Origin: Allolobophora icterica
Lineage: Eukaryota > Annelida > Clitellata > Crassiclitellata > Lumbricidae
Reading direction: 5' to 3'
Length of the DNA: 64,000 nt
Assembly (NCBI GenBank): GCA_963556255.1
Contig: OY744617.1
Location: forward strand, 31,544,144-31,608,143
The translations under genes and the position numbers were made by a program. How positions within the stretch are numbered: the stretch's first letter is position 1; each line of letters begins with the position of its first letter. The notes beneath the pieces are model-generated. The model did no database searches, was not told the origin of the DNA, and was given only the letters and a program-made list of their open reading frames with translations. This document shows positions 22,532 to 35,074 of this stretch, piece by piece.

Positions 22532-24795
22532 CTAGACTCTGTGCTTGCTATTCCATAGGTGAACTACATGATTGTTCAAAACCGGTTTCGTTAGTTCATA
22601 AAAAGTGTGACGACCAGACCACAAAGCCTGAATTAAGGTTTTGTAATAATAAATTAATTTAAGTAATATAAAAAACCACATATTAGTTTTTTATTTAGGT
22701 TGATTAATACTCTGTAGCTTATTTTCGACATTATTTTCACAGTTTTCTTTATTAATTACATTCACTATAATGCTCCTCCCCATGCAATAATTAATTTACG
22801 CAATTAGTGCGCCGTTTGCATTAAGAACTTCAATATAGGAGATCGACCGGCCGTGTTCTTTAACGCGGTCGCAGTCAAAATAGTTCGGAAGCCAAAATTC
22901 GTCTTCCGTTATGTGGGGTCAACACGGCTCGCTCATTTGCAACAGTACCAGCGCTGTCGTCATTGTCAGCATCCACTTCTACTGCATATTCCTCCGATAG
23001 GCTCAGAGGCTATGCGATTGGCTACCGTGTTGCAGCTAGCCGCTGCATCTGGCCTACCTGTGGTCACCAATCATCTGCCTGTCTGTCAGTCTGCCTGTTT
23101 GTCTGTCGGTCTGTCTCTCTGTCTGTTTGTTATCGAACGGCGGAACGGGTAAGCGAAGATTGACCGGTTCACGGGATCAACTCATTGCTTTCATTCTGTC
23201 CACAGCGGCCTACGTTCATAATCATAAAATATATAGGCCCTATACGCTATATGTAGGCAATAGGTATCTAAACGAATTAATGACATAGAATAAAATTTAA
23301 TCACAAACTATCAATATCACCACCACAGCCTTTCACTACTTAGTTTGGTCCTCTTCTTAAAATTAATCTTAAAATTGGTCTGGTTGTGAAATTACCACTC
23401 ATCCCATGAACAGAGTTTAGTAGGAGCTAATAGTATTTAGTTATTTTCGAATTTCGGTTACTCGTTATTACTTTTTGGCGTTGTTGAAATAATGCTGCAG
23501 ACTGCAGTTGTTTAACAAGGTTTTCTAGCTTAGAGCATATTGTAATATCATCCGGTAAATAAAATATATTGTTTAATTTGATTATTATTAAAACCTAAAC
23601 TTCTACAGCGCACAAAAAGCTCGCATATTAAGTTAATAGCATAGGCCTAGCCTAATGATAATAAGCGAGTAATAACATAAAATGTAGGCCCTATACACTT
23701 GTGTAGGCTACACTGTACTGTACACACATAAGGAATCAGCGACAGTCGCAAGTCATGCAATAAAATGTCTCAGGGATTGTTTTAAGTACGCAGTGATGAA
23801 AAGCTGTTGACCTTTGTTTGTGCCGGAAATGAAAAGTAATTCATAATTATTATTTATGATTTTCATGTGCTCCGGCGCTCGCCACGTGCAGTGATAAATT
23901 TTTCCTCAAAACATGCCCTAAAATATTTTATTATCTAATAAAATAGATTTCATGCAATAAAATATTTTATTATCTAATAAAATAGATTTCATGCAATAAA
24001 ATGTTTAATTATCTAATAAAATAGATTTCAGTATAGAGCTAAAAAGGATAATTACAAAATACAGTGAAAGTGAAAAATCCAAAAAAGGTTATAAAGAAAA
24101 GGGTTACAAAGAGAGGCTATAAATTGTAGAAAATAAAATTGTATATGTCATACGATCGTCAGAAGTGTTGGATGATTTTATATTTGCCTAACGACAGATG
24201 GCACTGTTCGATTCGGAATATAAATCGAAATAGGCGAGCATTTATTCTCAATCTGGGTTGATCTTAACAACCTACATGTAACATGGTATATAAGCAGCAC
24301 TGATGGTGTTTATCATCATACCACCAGACATATGAAAGGCTTTGCTGTCTCTTTTCTGTACACGTAAGTCGCTGCTTTTCCAGACATTACTTTTAAGAGC
24401 GAAAGCAACACTGACTGCACCCGAGATAACATTCAGGTATTCAGGTCGTATTACTGCTGATTCTTACAGACGCCATTCTCAAGAGCGCTGGTCACAATCA
24501 CCTAAATTTATTACCACATAAAAGTGTGGGAAAATGTGCTGTGTGCAAATTGTGCTGCTGGACGTTGTGTGCAAAAAAGCCGCGTGTATAACCACTGCAA
24601 TGTTTCCAGTGTAAATCCCTGTGGAAATATCCATGCTAGTCTGTGTCGGATACGAAAGAACAAGCGCAAAAGAGAAAGCGCAGATCATTCTGTAAGTTAT
24701 CGCAGAGCAGAAAACATTCGACGAAAGTATCTGACATATCTGGATCAAGGTAAAATTTATCGAGTTTTAGACACTTTTGAATCATCTTTTATTCA
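22532..24795 (+). repeat. Old segmental duplication, copy B
   Basis: Diverged partner of 5,202-7,910. It lacks the copy A insertions at 6,808-6,908 and 7,149-7,565 and has its own extra sequence near 23,430-23,640. AT-rich octamer repeats (ttatctaataaaatagatttc) occur three times near 23,930-24,030 and twice in copy A. Confidence 0.85.
24524..24750 (+). CDS. Cys-rich ORF, possible exon, function unknown
   Basis: The frame reads CANCAAGRCVQKS, then CNVSSVNPCGN, then a basic RIRKNKRKRES stretch and RRKYLTYLDQ, where caag|gtaaaa looks like a splice donor (about 24,750). Copy A (7,640-7,875) has the same layout but frameshifted. No family is recognised. It may be a transposon-derived exon. Confidence 0.25.
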
Positions 24796-25096
24796 ATTTA
24801 TTGTATTATCGTATCGTATCGTATCGTATCTACACCGTGTCTCAAAATAAACTGTGCAAAATTGTTTCTGTCAGAACTTTGTCAAATTTTCACCAATTTT
24901 AATAATTTTTGGTAGGTAGATGGCAAAATGGCTGAAAGTTTGTGCTATACATAAATTTTCCACCTCATCTGACTCATGTCACCGCACTACCTTGTTAAAC
25001 ACAGATGTACCAATTTCTTATATAACGCTTAAATTTTAACAACTAGAGTGCTCAGATTTTGTTCATCAATTCGTTAGAGGGCGTCAGATGTTATTT
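24796..25096. other. Junction segment unique to copy B
   Basis: Holds (cgtat)n x4 near 24,808-24,830 and no gene. It separates the old duplication from the recent near-identical one. Confidence 0.5.
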
Positions 25097-27246
25097 AATT
25101 TATTATATGTAAGATATCTTAAAACTCCAACCCTGCAGAATAAAACAAAATTTATTGAGTATAGGAACAGATTTAAATCTGTTAGAATTAATGCGGTGCG
25201 AAACTATTATACCACTGAATTCTACAAGCATCACAATGATTTAAAAGCCACTTGGAGCCTGATCCGGGAAGCCATGCAAATTGAAGATAAAAGAAGCAGA
25301 CAGATTTCTCTTAAAATAAACGGAGTTTTAGTGGAAGACCCAGAGATAGTAGCAAATAAATTCAATAGTTATTTTGCGGGTATAGCTAGTGAATTATCAA
25401 AGAAAATTATTGACTCTCTAGACTCCTTTGAAAAATTTCGTCCACCGTCCAAAACATCTTCCGTGGGCCTGCTCCCGACCTCAGTCGACGAGCTTCTGAA
25501 AATCAGTAGTCTTCTAAAAAAAACTCACACCACAGGTTTAGATGAAATCAACCCCTATATTGCCACTCCTAATTTAAAACTGATAGTTGTACCTCTAATG
25601 GCGATCATCAATTGCTCCCTTCTTAATGGAATAGTCCCTCTTAAGATCAAAATGGCAAAAGTTGTTCCAATCTATAAAAAAGGTGATACTGACAACCCTG
25701 CCAATTTTAGGCCTATCTCAATACTTCCTTATTTCGCCAAGTATTTCGAAAAAACAGTATACGATAGATTAAGCAATTATCTAACTACCTTTAATTTAAT
25801 ACACCAAGCACAATATGGCTTCCGATCTGGGCATTCCACCTACATGGCCCTAATTGAGATGGAAGACCGAATCACTAAAGCAATTGATGCAAACGAATAT
25901 TCTGTGGGGTCTTCGTCGATTTAGCGAAGGCCTTCGACACGGTCAACCATCCTATCTTGTTAAAAAAATTAGATAACTTTAGCATTAGGGGCCCAATGTT
26001 AAAATGGTTCCACAGCTACTTTCAGGACCGCACTCAAAAAGTATTATGCAATGGCGTGCTGTCTGACAGTCGCTCTATTTTATTTGGTGTACCTGGCCAG
26101 GGATCAAATCTCGGCCCTTTACTCTTTCTCTTGTACATTAATGATCTAGCCACAATATCTAAAACCAGTGCTTTTTTTCTAGAAAAAAGGTCCGGAACGG
26201 AACAAAAGGTTCTGGAACGCAACAATTATGGGCAGGCTAAAATCACGAGAAAAATGGGATTGGGGAGTGGGAAGAGTCTCAATAAACACTGAAAACAGTT
26301 CAAAAACACTTAAATTAAATTAAAATAACTAAATTATTGTTTTTATTATTAAAATAAATAAATTATTTTTAGTAGCTGAAAAAAGCCCTGTCTAAATCCC
26401 TCCACTTCATTTTATTTGCGGATGACACAAATATTTTTATTGCACACCCTTCTTGGCAAACTCTAATGGAAATAGTGAACTCAGAATTGAAACTCATCAA
26501 TCACTGGTTCTCAGCAAATAGACTCACCCTCAATGTTGACAAATCTAATTTCATTCTTTTTAAATCCCACAGAAAAATTGTGCCCATAGATATTACCCTT
26601 GAAATCGCAGAAACCCCCTTGGACCAAGTGGAGTCTACCAAATTCCTGAGGGTGGTTGTGGATAGACATCTCTCCTGGAGAGACCATAATTATTAACTTT
26701 GTCACACAAAAAATAGCGAAAAACATAGGTATGATCAATAGGATCGCCCACCTACTTCCTAAAGTGATTAGGCTAAATTTATATTATTCTTTAATTTTAC
26801 CGTACCTAAGTTATTGCAATATTATTTGGGCCTCCAAGTACGAATCTAGATTGACTAAATTAATAATTCTTCAAAACAAGGCAGTTCGGATGGTGGCAGG
26901 AGTGCCTTTTGGGACCCATACTGTCCCAATCTTCAGCAGACTTAGACTACTAAATATAAGTCAACTTAGGCTAACACAAATTGGCAAATTTTTCTATCGG
27001 TTTGAGCATAATAACCTTCCCTCCTCATTCTGTGACTATTTCATCCCAGGATCTCATATCCACACTCACCACACTAGGAACGCCGCTGCCCTCAGACCAG
27101 TCAAAGCTCGTACCAACTCACGAGTACTTAGTTTAAAGGCGTATGGGCCCAAAGTATGGGAAACTATACCTCCCGATATCCGTCACTCCCCAAATATAAA
27201 CTTATTTAAATCTCGTTTGAAATCATTTATCTTGAATGATAGTTAA
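25097..27246 (+). pseudogene. LINE reverse transcriptase, copy B
   Basis: Same frames and break points as 9,622-11,768, plus a 4-bp insertion near 26,690 that adds a further frameshift after WRDHN. Motifs FVDLAKAFD and FADDTNIF are present. Confidence 0.85.
26166..26390. mobile_element. hAT-type MITE in the RT, copy B
   Basis: Same insertion and target duplication as at 10,691-10,916, one base shorter in an A-run. Confidence 0.85.
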
Positions 27247-28339
27247 CTGACCTTGGAGCGACCACAGGGTTTGGCCAATGCTGCTCGGTGGGCGCGCCGC
27301 GCCGGGTTGCGGGCTGCTCTTCTCCCAATTCACTTTTTCTCCTACTTATACTTTCTTTATAGGACTGATAGCATAGTATCTTGCGATAGTCCTATTTTCA
27401 GTTTCTTTGTTTCTTTTGTTGACGTTTAGTTAAGCATATATATTAGTTAAGCATATATATTAATGATTAGATAAGTTTATCTATGATTTATTTTGCTTTC
27501 TCTCATGCTTCCTCACCAGACCTCATCTATCTACTCCTTCTGGCTTCCCATGACTTGGCAGTCACATAGCTTATGTACAGCATTGGTAGGTGTCCCTTCC
27601 TAGCGGGAGTAACCTCCCTTTAGGGCCACCTTTTGCTCTCTCTGAGACAGAACTACAATCCGACTACTTATAGTTTGTTATATAACATGGTTTTGTTTTG
27701 GTGGAAGCAATAAAAAGATTTGATTTGATTTGAAGGAAAAACGAAATGGACTATTGAAGTTTGTCAGATTTGGGTTAAAGCTTGAATCGTGTCACACTCT
27801 TGTGACGTGCTTTTGGCGTCTTCATTAGCTAATTGAATCGTGTCACACTCTTGTGACATGCCTCTGTCGTCTTAAGGAGCTAATTGAAACTTACAACAGT
27901 ATTGTGACATGCAAACTGAATTGTAACATGCTCTTGTTTCTTTGACCTGGGTGTAGGCCTATATATATCGAAAGTAACGAGAAATAATAAATACCATTAT
28001 TTAAAAACATCTACTGAACAATGTACCTATAACTTCTATTCTAGCCTTACCTCAAATTATATTATATTTCCTACATGTGCACTTCCCTACAGCCATGATT
28101 TCCTAACTACCTATGTACTCGTACTGTTACTTATGATAATAACAAGTTGCGACCTTGTCAAATTGCTTTTGTGAATAAAGGATTTTGATTGATTGATTGA
28201 GTGAGCGATTAAGTAACAGATTAACCTAAAACAACTAGATAATAAGTTCTTAACTAGTTTCAAGTGTCACTCGTTTATATTAACGAAGGAAGACTGCTGG
28301 ATTAGAAGTAAAACGCAGAAGTGAAGCTCTTGGCTACAA

Positions 28340-30453
28340 AGAAGGACACCATTCCTTCCGCCTCATTTATTATCACTCGCCGTCCCACAGTTTATCTTTC
28401 TGCCATAAACAGCCGACAAATCCTGCTCGCTCTTCTGCTTTCCAGTGACATCAAAACAAATCCTGGGCCCAGCAAACATTCCTCATTTCATTCATCCAGG
28501 TCTCCCAACAAGAATTTTCTACTCTGTTCTCTCAATATTCGGTCTTTTCTCAACCCCGAAAACTCCATTGCATTAAGTGATCTTGTCACCTGCTCTCGAC
28601 CACCCGATCTCATTGCCCTACAAGAAACCTGGATATGTACTTCGTCCTCTAACCCTCATCTCTCTGATTGCACTCCTCGTGGCTATTCCCTGCTAAGCTT
28701 TCCTCGCATCACCTCCTCCTCAAAATCCGCTAAAATCTCTGGTGGTGGCACTGCCTTCTTGGTCCGTGAACCGGCTGTTGTCCTAAATTCCTGTCGATAT
28801 ACGTTCCGCTCTTTTGAATGCTCCTCCACAACTCTTCGACTTGCATCCGACCTGATCACAGTTTTCAATATCTACCGCCGTCCCGCCTCGTCCGCCTATT
28901 CCTCCAAACCCTCCATCTTTCTTGATGAATTTGACTCCCTTCTTTCTCTCGCTGCCATTACTCCCAGCAAGTTTTTACTAACCGGTGAATTCAACATTTA
29001 TGTAGACAATTCCTCTGACCCTCTTGCATCAGATTTCCTTAACCTCATCTCCTCGGTCAATCTAACCCAACATGTTCACATCCCGACCCATGTAAAGAAT
29101 CACACCTTGATCTTTTCATCACCTCCTCTGCTTCCCTCTTATCTCGCAAGCTATCACACACGGTTCTCAATATTGCTGATCATTATCTTATCATCGCTGA
29201 CCTTGAAATCAAGCCTTTTGCTCGGCCTCCTTCTTCTGCTCATTCCTACCGTCTCACCGGGTCCATTGACCGTCAGGCCTTCATTCAAAGAAATACTATT
29301 CCTCACTTATCCATTCCAGCGCCTAAAACCCAAGACATCTCTGGAAAGCTGTTAACACTCTCCTTCATCGCAAATCTCCCTCCCCACTGTCTAGCTCCCT
29401 TCCCTCGACCTCTATGGCTGATACCTTCTGTAAATTTTTCTCTGGCAAAATCTCAGCCCTTCGCCTCACATTACAATCTCTTCTAGACACACATTTCCCC
29501 ACTACCTCCTCCTGCACTGATTCACTCCCTTCTCTCAAGCCTACTCCTCCTCCCTCTCAGTCATCGCTCCCAATTCTCTCCCGCCTCTGAAGCAGAAGTG
29601 TCATTCCTCCTAAACTCTCTCCCTAACAAGCAATGCGAACTTGATCATAACCCTACCTCGGTTGTAAAAGACTGTGCCTCTGTCCTCGTTCCTGTAATCA
29701 CCAAAATTATCAATCTCTCACTCTCTACCGGCAACTTCCCAATGGCCTTTAAGCACTCTCTAGTCACTCCTCTTCTTAAAAAAGCAAACCTTGACAAAGA
29801 AAACCTATCCAACTATCGTCCCATCTTCAATCTTTCCTTTCTATCTAAGTTAACCACTACCTTTCTTCTAATTCACTTCTTAACCCTCTACCAATCTGGA
29901 TTCACTAAACACCACTCTCCTTCTCTAAACACATTTCCAACCTCCCGCGCTACTGCTTCATGCACATTCGTGACCTCCGACGCATCCGACCTTTGCCTTG
30001 ATTATTGCAATTCTCTCTTTCTCAATCTAGAATCCACTCAAATCAAGCGTCTGCAACTTATTCAAAACTCACTTGCAAGAGCTGTCACTAGAACGCCCAA
30101 ACATCATCATATCACTCCCATCCTCAAATCACTCCATTGGCTACAAATCCCAGAGCGAATTCACTTCAAAGTCCTATCGCTAACCTACAACTTCCTACAA
30201 TCTTTCCAGCCCGAGTACCTTCGTGATCTCTTCACAATCCAGGAAACCCGCTCCACCCGATCCTCCTCCTATCTCAGTCTTTATCGACCCCCATTCACTA
30301 CTCATCTCAAGTTCTCCAACCGAGCCATTTCCATCACAGCACCACGCCTCTGGAATGATCTTCTCCCTGAATTCCGCAGATTCTCCGTTCCACCATCATC
30401 TTTGCAACCTGTTCTCCATCCTCCTCCTCATGTTACTCTCTATCAGCTCTGAA
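28340..30453 (+). mobile_element. Internally deleted L2-type LINE, copy B
   Basis: Sequence-identical by eye to 12,862-14,975, including the 2A-like DIKTNPGP (28,447-28,470), the endonuclease remnant and the RT with the catalytic core deleted (29,598-30,452). Confidence 0.85.
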
Positions 30454-30517
30454 ACAGCTCTGAAATCTCTCAGAAGCTGATTGGCGAGCTCTTCGTAGAC
30501 CATAAACTGGGGCTGTT

Positions 30518-30717
30518 NNNNNNNNNNNNNNNNNNNNNNNNNNNNNNNNNNNNNNNNNNNNNNNNNNNNNNNNNNNNNNNNNNNNNNNNNNNNNNNNNNN
30601 NNNNNNNNNNNNNNNNNNNNNNNNNNNNNNNNNNNNNNNNNNNNNNNNNNNNNNNNNNNNNNNNNNNNNNNNNNNNNNNNNNNNNNNNNNNNNNNNNNNN
30701 NNNNNNNNNNNNNNNNN
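30518..30717. other. Assembly gap (200 N)
   Basis: A run of exactly 200 N, a conventional placeholder length. The true distance is unknown. The sequence on its left is the start of the gene-unit 1 spacer (compare 15,000-15,039), so a further gene unit could be missing here. Confidence 0.99.
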
Positions 30718-31210
30718 ACGGCGAGTGAAAATGAGGCTTTTTAAAACACGTCAAACCCGGGTTTCAGTCGCGGTTTACGATGACATAGACGGGTTTTGGC
30801 AGGTGTCTGGCGCTCGCTTTGGCTGTGGGGGGTTCCCATACTTGCGTTTGATGCAGAGGACAAGACTGCACGTGCGGTGCCAACATGTCACGAAGGGGAC
30901 ATTGCCTCCGTCCAGTCTCAAGAACGGAAGCTGTCTTCATCTAGAGGGGAAGCTGTTGTGGCTTATGTGGTGCTTGAAGTTTGTATTACGCTCAAAGCAG
31001 AGTTGTTTCACCTGTCGGCCTCCGTTGTTGTTTGTTAATCTTTCGAGTTTGGCTGCGTTTGTAGTATATATTGACAATGGATATTCATCCGAAATAGGCT
31101 ACATTTATATTGCAGAGTACAACACTAGTTAGGCTTACATTTTCAATATAATATAATAAAATAGTAATGAAAATTTAATCTCATTGTTCAAACCCGGCTT
31201 TCAATCGCTG
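30718..31210 (+). repeat. Dispersed repeat family, copy 1
   Basis: Collinear with 37,880-38,540: ttcagtcgcggtttacgatg, ggctgtgggg, cccatacttgc, gatgcagaggacaagactgc. Both copies are bracketed by caaaccc(g)ggtttcaatcgc-like direct repeats. Frames across both copies share Cys-containing segments but not a stable protein, so I treat it as a non-coding transposon or decayed gene. Confidence 0.6.
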
Positions 31211-31624
31211 TTAAGCTCGGGTTTTCGGATTACGAAAATTTCGGTAACCCAGGTACCCGCGTACCGGTAGGCATAAACCCGGATTTGCATTCCCTAGTTC
31301 ACATGGATAATTCGAACTCTGATTGAGAGCTTCGTGTAACTTAATTAAAATGTGCCTATCTTGTGTCGAGCTGCTGTTAATATAAAAAAAACTGCCAACA
31401 CTGTTGCTATAGTACGACACCACAAAGACCCACAAAGACTGATGGTGCCCAGAATCATTGTGACACGATCTTTAAAATAAAGGAATCTATGAAACTCTCT
31501 ATGTGCACATTTTAACTGACTAGTTCCATTACAATAAGTTATTTACAATAATTTTAATAATTTATTTAGTAATTCAACCAAAAGTTATCAGGGACAATTA
31601 TTTCCTTAGATAGAAACAAAGATT

Positions 31625-31830
31625 ACCAATCGTAATCGTAAATTTGTATAACACCACTTCAAGAGAAGCTCCTAAGAGGCTTTCCCGATCTGACAACACC
31701 AAACCATGATCGAAAAGATTGGTTTTCAAACGCTTGCAGAAAAGGGGCAAAGAAAGACCAAGAAGTTAATTTCAGAGGTTGCTAGGCAACCTATTCGAGA
31801 AAGACCACAGTGAGCACTGTGGAAGTTCGA
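31625..31830 (-). repeat. L2-type LINE 3' end fragment
   Basis: Begins with aatcgtaatcgtaaatttg and continues caccacttcaagagaag, the reverse-strand signature of L2 tails seen at 1,658 and 54,288. Only 3' UTR-like sequence remains. Confidence 0.45.
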
Positions 31831-31984
31831 GCAATATGGACAATCTCATATAAATTTACGTGAGTTTTACGTTTGAAGATAGCCACAAACATAAAATTTA
31901 TTTTAAGGTTGTAAACCTATTTCACAAAGTTTGGCCTCACTGCGTATTCGTATAGTCTTTTATGTAAAATATTAAGGTGGGGCG

Positions 31985-33895
31985 TTTAGCCCTCAACTTT
32001 GAATTTTATATCTTAGACTCTAGAGGTATGAAGGCGAGTTCCAGTCTTCTTTCTCACCATCTGATCTTCTCTATACCACACCAGAGATCAAGTCTCTACT
32101 TCGAAGAAAGAACAAGCTCATGAGAAAGGGCCGAGTAGAGGAAGCTTCTGCACTTGCATCCAGGATAGGCAAAGCAATCTCAAAAGTTAATCGAACAGGG
32201 TTTAAAAACCTCAACTCACGAGACGGCACAAGGCAACTTTGGCAAAGAGTAAATCAAGTCACAAAAAAGACAGCAACTCGAGCTCAAACATCCAAAATAA
32301 CGGCAGAAGAACTCAATACTCACTACGCTCTCATCTCTACCGACACCGAATACCAAAGGCCTATCACTCGTTTGACAACATCAGCCAACCTTGACTCCCT
32401 CGGTGAGATCGAAGTTTTTAATCTCCTTGACCGACTACACATTACTGCTGAGGGTTCTGATGGACTTCCAGCATGGTTTCTACGATTGCTTGCTCCAATC
32501 ATCGCGTCTATCTTAACACACCTGATAAATACCTCGCTTAATTTTTCGCATGTGCCGAACCAATGGAAAACCGCCGTCATAAACCCTATTCCTAAAGTGC
32601 CAGAACCCACCTCTCCATCGGATTATCGACCGATCTCCGTGTTGCCTATACTCTCGAGACTTGTTGAACGCTTCATCGTCCACTCTCACATCTATCCTGC
32701 ATTCTTGGTAGAACCTACCGTAGAGTCTCTGGCGGATCAATATGGGTTCCGCCCGACAGGATCAACCACTGCAGCCATCATAGTCCTTCTTCACCGCATC
32801 ACTGCCCTCCTGCAAGATAATGAATTTGTAATTGTGGTTTCAATGGATTTCTCAAAAGCCTTTGACACTATTCGCCATTATAATCTATTTCAAAAGCTAG
32901 GATTCCTCGATATTCCAGACCACATATATAATTGGTTAGTCAATTATCTTCAGGACCATAAGCACATCACCAGATTCCAAGGGGCTGTATCACAAGTAGC
33001 ATCTATTAATGCTAGTGTTGTCCAAGGTTCAGTGGTTGGCCCTGAATCTTACGATGTTGCATCATCTGATCTTCACCCTAAATAAAGTTTTAATCATCTT
33101 GTTAAATATGCGGATGACACTTATTTAATAGTAGGTTCATCACATATTCGAACAGTGGTTGAAGAATATAATAACATTGCGATATGGGCTAAAAACAATA
33201 ACCTCAAGTTAAATCCAACCAAAACCCGTGAGATAATCTTCTCCAAAAGGGGTCAGAAAGGGTTAAACATTCCTCCCATCATTCAGGGAGCAGAAAGAGT
33301 TGTTACTCTTAAAGTTCTAGGGGTAACCCTTAGCTCCAATCTCAGTATGTCTAAACATGTTGACAAAGTCTTGACATCAAGTTCCACCTCCCTGTACGCG
33401 CTCAGAGTTTTGAGAGACCATGGTCTGTCCCCTCAAGCTTTGCATAATGTAGCAAGGGCTACCACTGTTTCTCACCTTTTGTATGCCTCTCCGGCCTGGT
33501 GGGATTATACCAGCAAATATGATAAGGATAGGATAGAACGCATGTTACATCGAACCATGCGCAGAGGTTTCCTACTGCCCTCCATCCCAAGTTTGGATAA
33601 CATGATTGATGCTGCAGATGCTGGCCTATTTAAAAGAATCTGTTGCCAGCCTTACCATGTCCTTCGTGGTATTTTTCCTCCCCCACGACATAATAACTGC
33701 GACTTAAGGACAAGAACTCACAATTTTACTCTTCCAACTAAAGATAAATGTAATTTTATTCCTCGTGTTTTGTTCAAAGATGCTTATTAATTAACACATC
33801 CCTTTATTTTCCATTCTATTATTATCATGCTTCTGTAATCTGTTGCGTTATTGTCAACTGGATTTGTTGAATTAAACGAATATTGATTCGGCAAT
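31985..33895 (+). mobile_element. 5'-truncated Jockey/CR1-type LINE
   Basis: RT and C-terminal region with a short 3' UTR ending near ttgaattaaacgaatattg. No endonuclease is seen; the open frame begins near 32,028. Confidence 0.8.
32028..33790 (+). pseudogene. LINE reverse transcriptase with one nonsense codon
   Basis: The frame runs from YEGEFQSSF through LLRRKNKLMRKGR, SDYRPISVLPILSRLVER, DQYGFRPTGSTTAA, VSMDFSKAFDTIRH (motif A), VVQGSVVGP (motif B) and KYADDTYLIV (motif C), then a C-terminal SHLLYASPAWWDY region to the stop at 33,788-33,790. The only interruption I find is TAA at 33,083-33,085, in the same frame as the rest, between motifs B and C. Confidence 0.85.
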
Positions 33896-34058
33896 GTACA
33901 GTCTATGTGATCATTTTACAGTTGAGTTCATTTTCGGGTACTAATTGAGTAACAGTCTTTGAGTAGGTATCTGTCTGGCTGATAATAGGCAAAGAAGCGG
34001 CTTCACAGTCGAGCAAAACATGGTTAGGCTATTGAGCACGCAGATAAAAATTGAAAGC

Positions 34059-34890
34059 ATTTGAATATAACGACCAAAATAACTACAGCCTATGCTTAGT
34101 GTACACTCGCCTGCATACTCTGTCTAAAAAGTCCACATGCGGGTTTTTCCGAGTGTAATGAGATCTTGCAAAGCCACTTAACAGGCTTTCGCTCAGGCCA
34201 AACGATAAGCAGTTGCAATTATGAAATTAAAAACGGTACTCAGATTACTATTATTCATCTCCAAGGAGGAGATGGATGGATGAGATACAAGATGTAACTG
34301 GCATGAATTTGGCGGAATTAAGGGACTTGTCATCGAATAGGAAACCATGGAGTGTGTTCAGCAGGACGATCGCTAGAGCTCCACGAGCTGACAGCACAAG
34401 GTAACAAGGTAACTCAGATTACAACCGAAAACTGCTTTTTCTGGCAAATTCGATGGCTCAATAAGGAAGTATGTAAGCAAGTAGGAAAATAAGTAAATGA
34501 ATAACGTCAAAAGGTAAATAAGTAAGTAAGTGAAGAAGCAGGTATGCAATTTAGCAAGTAAATAGTTATGTGGTACCATTATAAGCTTACCTAGTTATCC
34601 TAGCGAAGGTTTGGCTTTACATTACAGCAGGCTAACCGATAGGTCATTACGTACCCCAGTATGATTAAAAGCAATTATTTAATATAACGACTGAAACAAC
34701 TATTACCCATATATAGTGCAGAACCGCATGCACGCCTTGATTTAAGTACACATGCGGGTTGTTCCGGGAAAGACGAGATCATGCTAAGTCACTAGACGTA
34801 TTGGATTACTAAGGCATACACTTAGACCCAACAATGCGAAGGTTTGCGACTCAGAGCAATTATGAAATTCAAACTTGGATAAGACTACAT
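34059..34890 (+). repeat. Diverged direct duplication (about 200 bp, two copies)
   Basis: 34,059-34,262 and 34,678-34,890 share aatataacgac, cacatgcgggtt, ttccg, gagatc and caattatgaaatt in the same order. The sequence between them holds gtaagtaagtaag-type low-complexity DNA and no gene. Confidence 0.6.
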
Positions 34891-34983
34891 CCGGAAACAG
34901 TCAAGTGATCATTAAAACGAGATTTATCCTGGTATTTAGTAAATGTTAGTTAATAACTTATACAGAGCCCATGTCGAAGCACA

Positions 34984-35070
34984 AGGCGTGTATGTATGTA
35001 ATATGTATGTATGTAATATGTATGTATGTAAGTATGTATGTATGTATGTATGTATGTATGTATGCATGCA
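34984..35070. repeat. (ATGT)n microsatellite
   Basis: Tetranucleotide run flanking the left end of the Tc1-type transposon. Another (ATGT)n lies inside the element at 35,377-35,456. Confidence 0.95.
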
Positions 35071-35074
35071 AGTA

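Larger units (their letters stand above)
25097..27732 (+). mobile_element. CR1/Jockey-like LINE, copy B, lacking the endonuclease half
   Basis: Same RT, hAT insertion and 3' tail as copy A. The missing 5' part reflects the duplication breakpoint, because the sequence beyond the LINE's 3' end is also shared. Confidence 0.85.
25097..30517 (+). repeat. 5.4-kb near-identical duplication, copy B
   Basis: Partner of 9,622-15,039; the offset changes from 15,475 to 15,478 through one 1-bp and one 4-bp indel. It starts abruptly inside the LINE RT and ends at the N gap. It may be a recent duplication or an assembly duplicate of one locus. Confidence 0.95.

Noticed and set aside
30725..31132. Protein-coding gene in the 30.7/37.9 kb repeat
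   Set aside because: The two copies do not preserve a common reading frame over their length.
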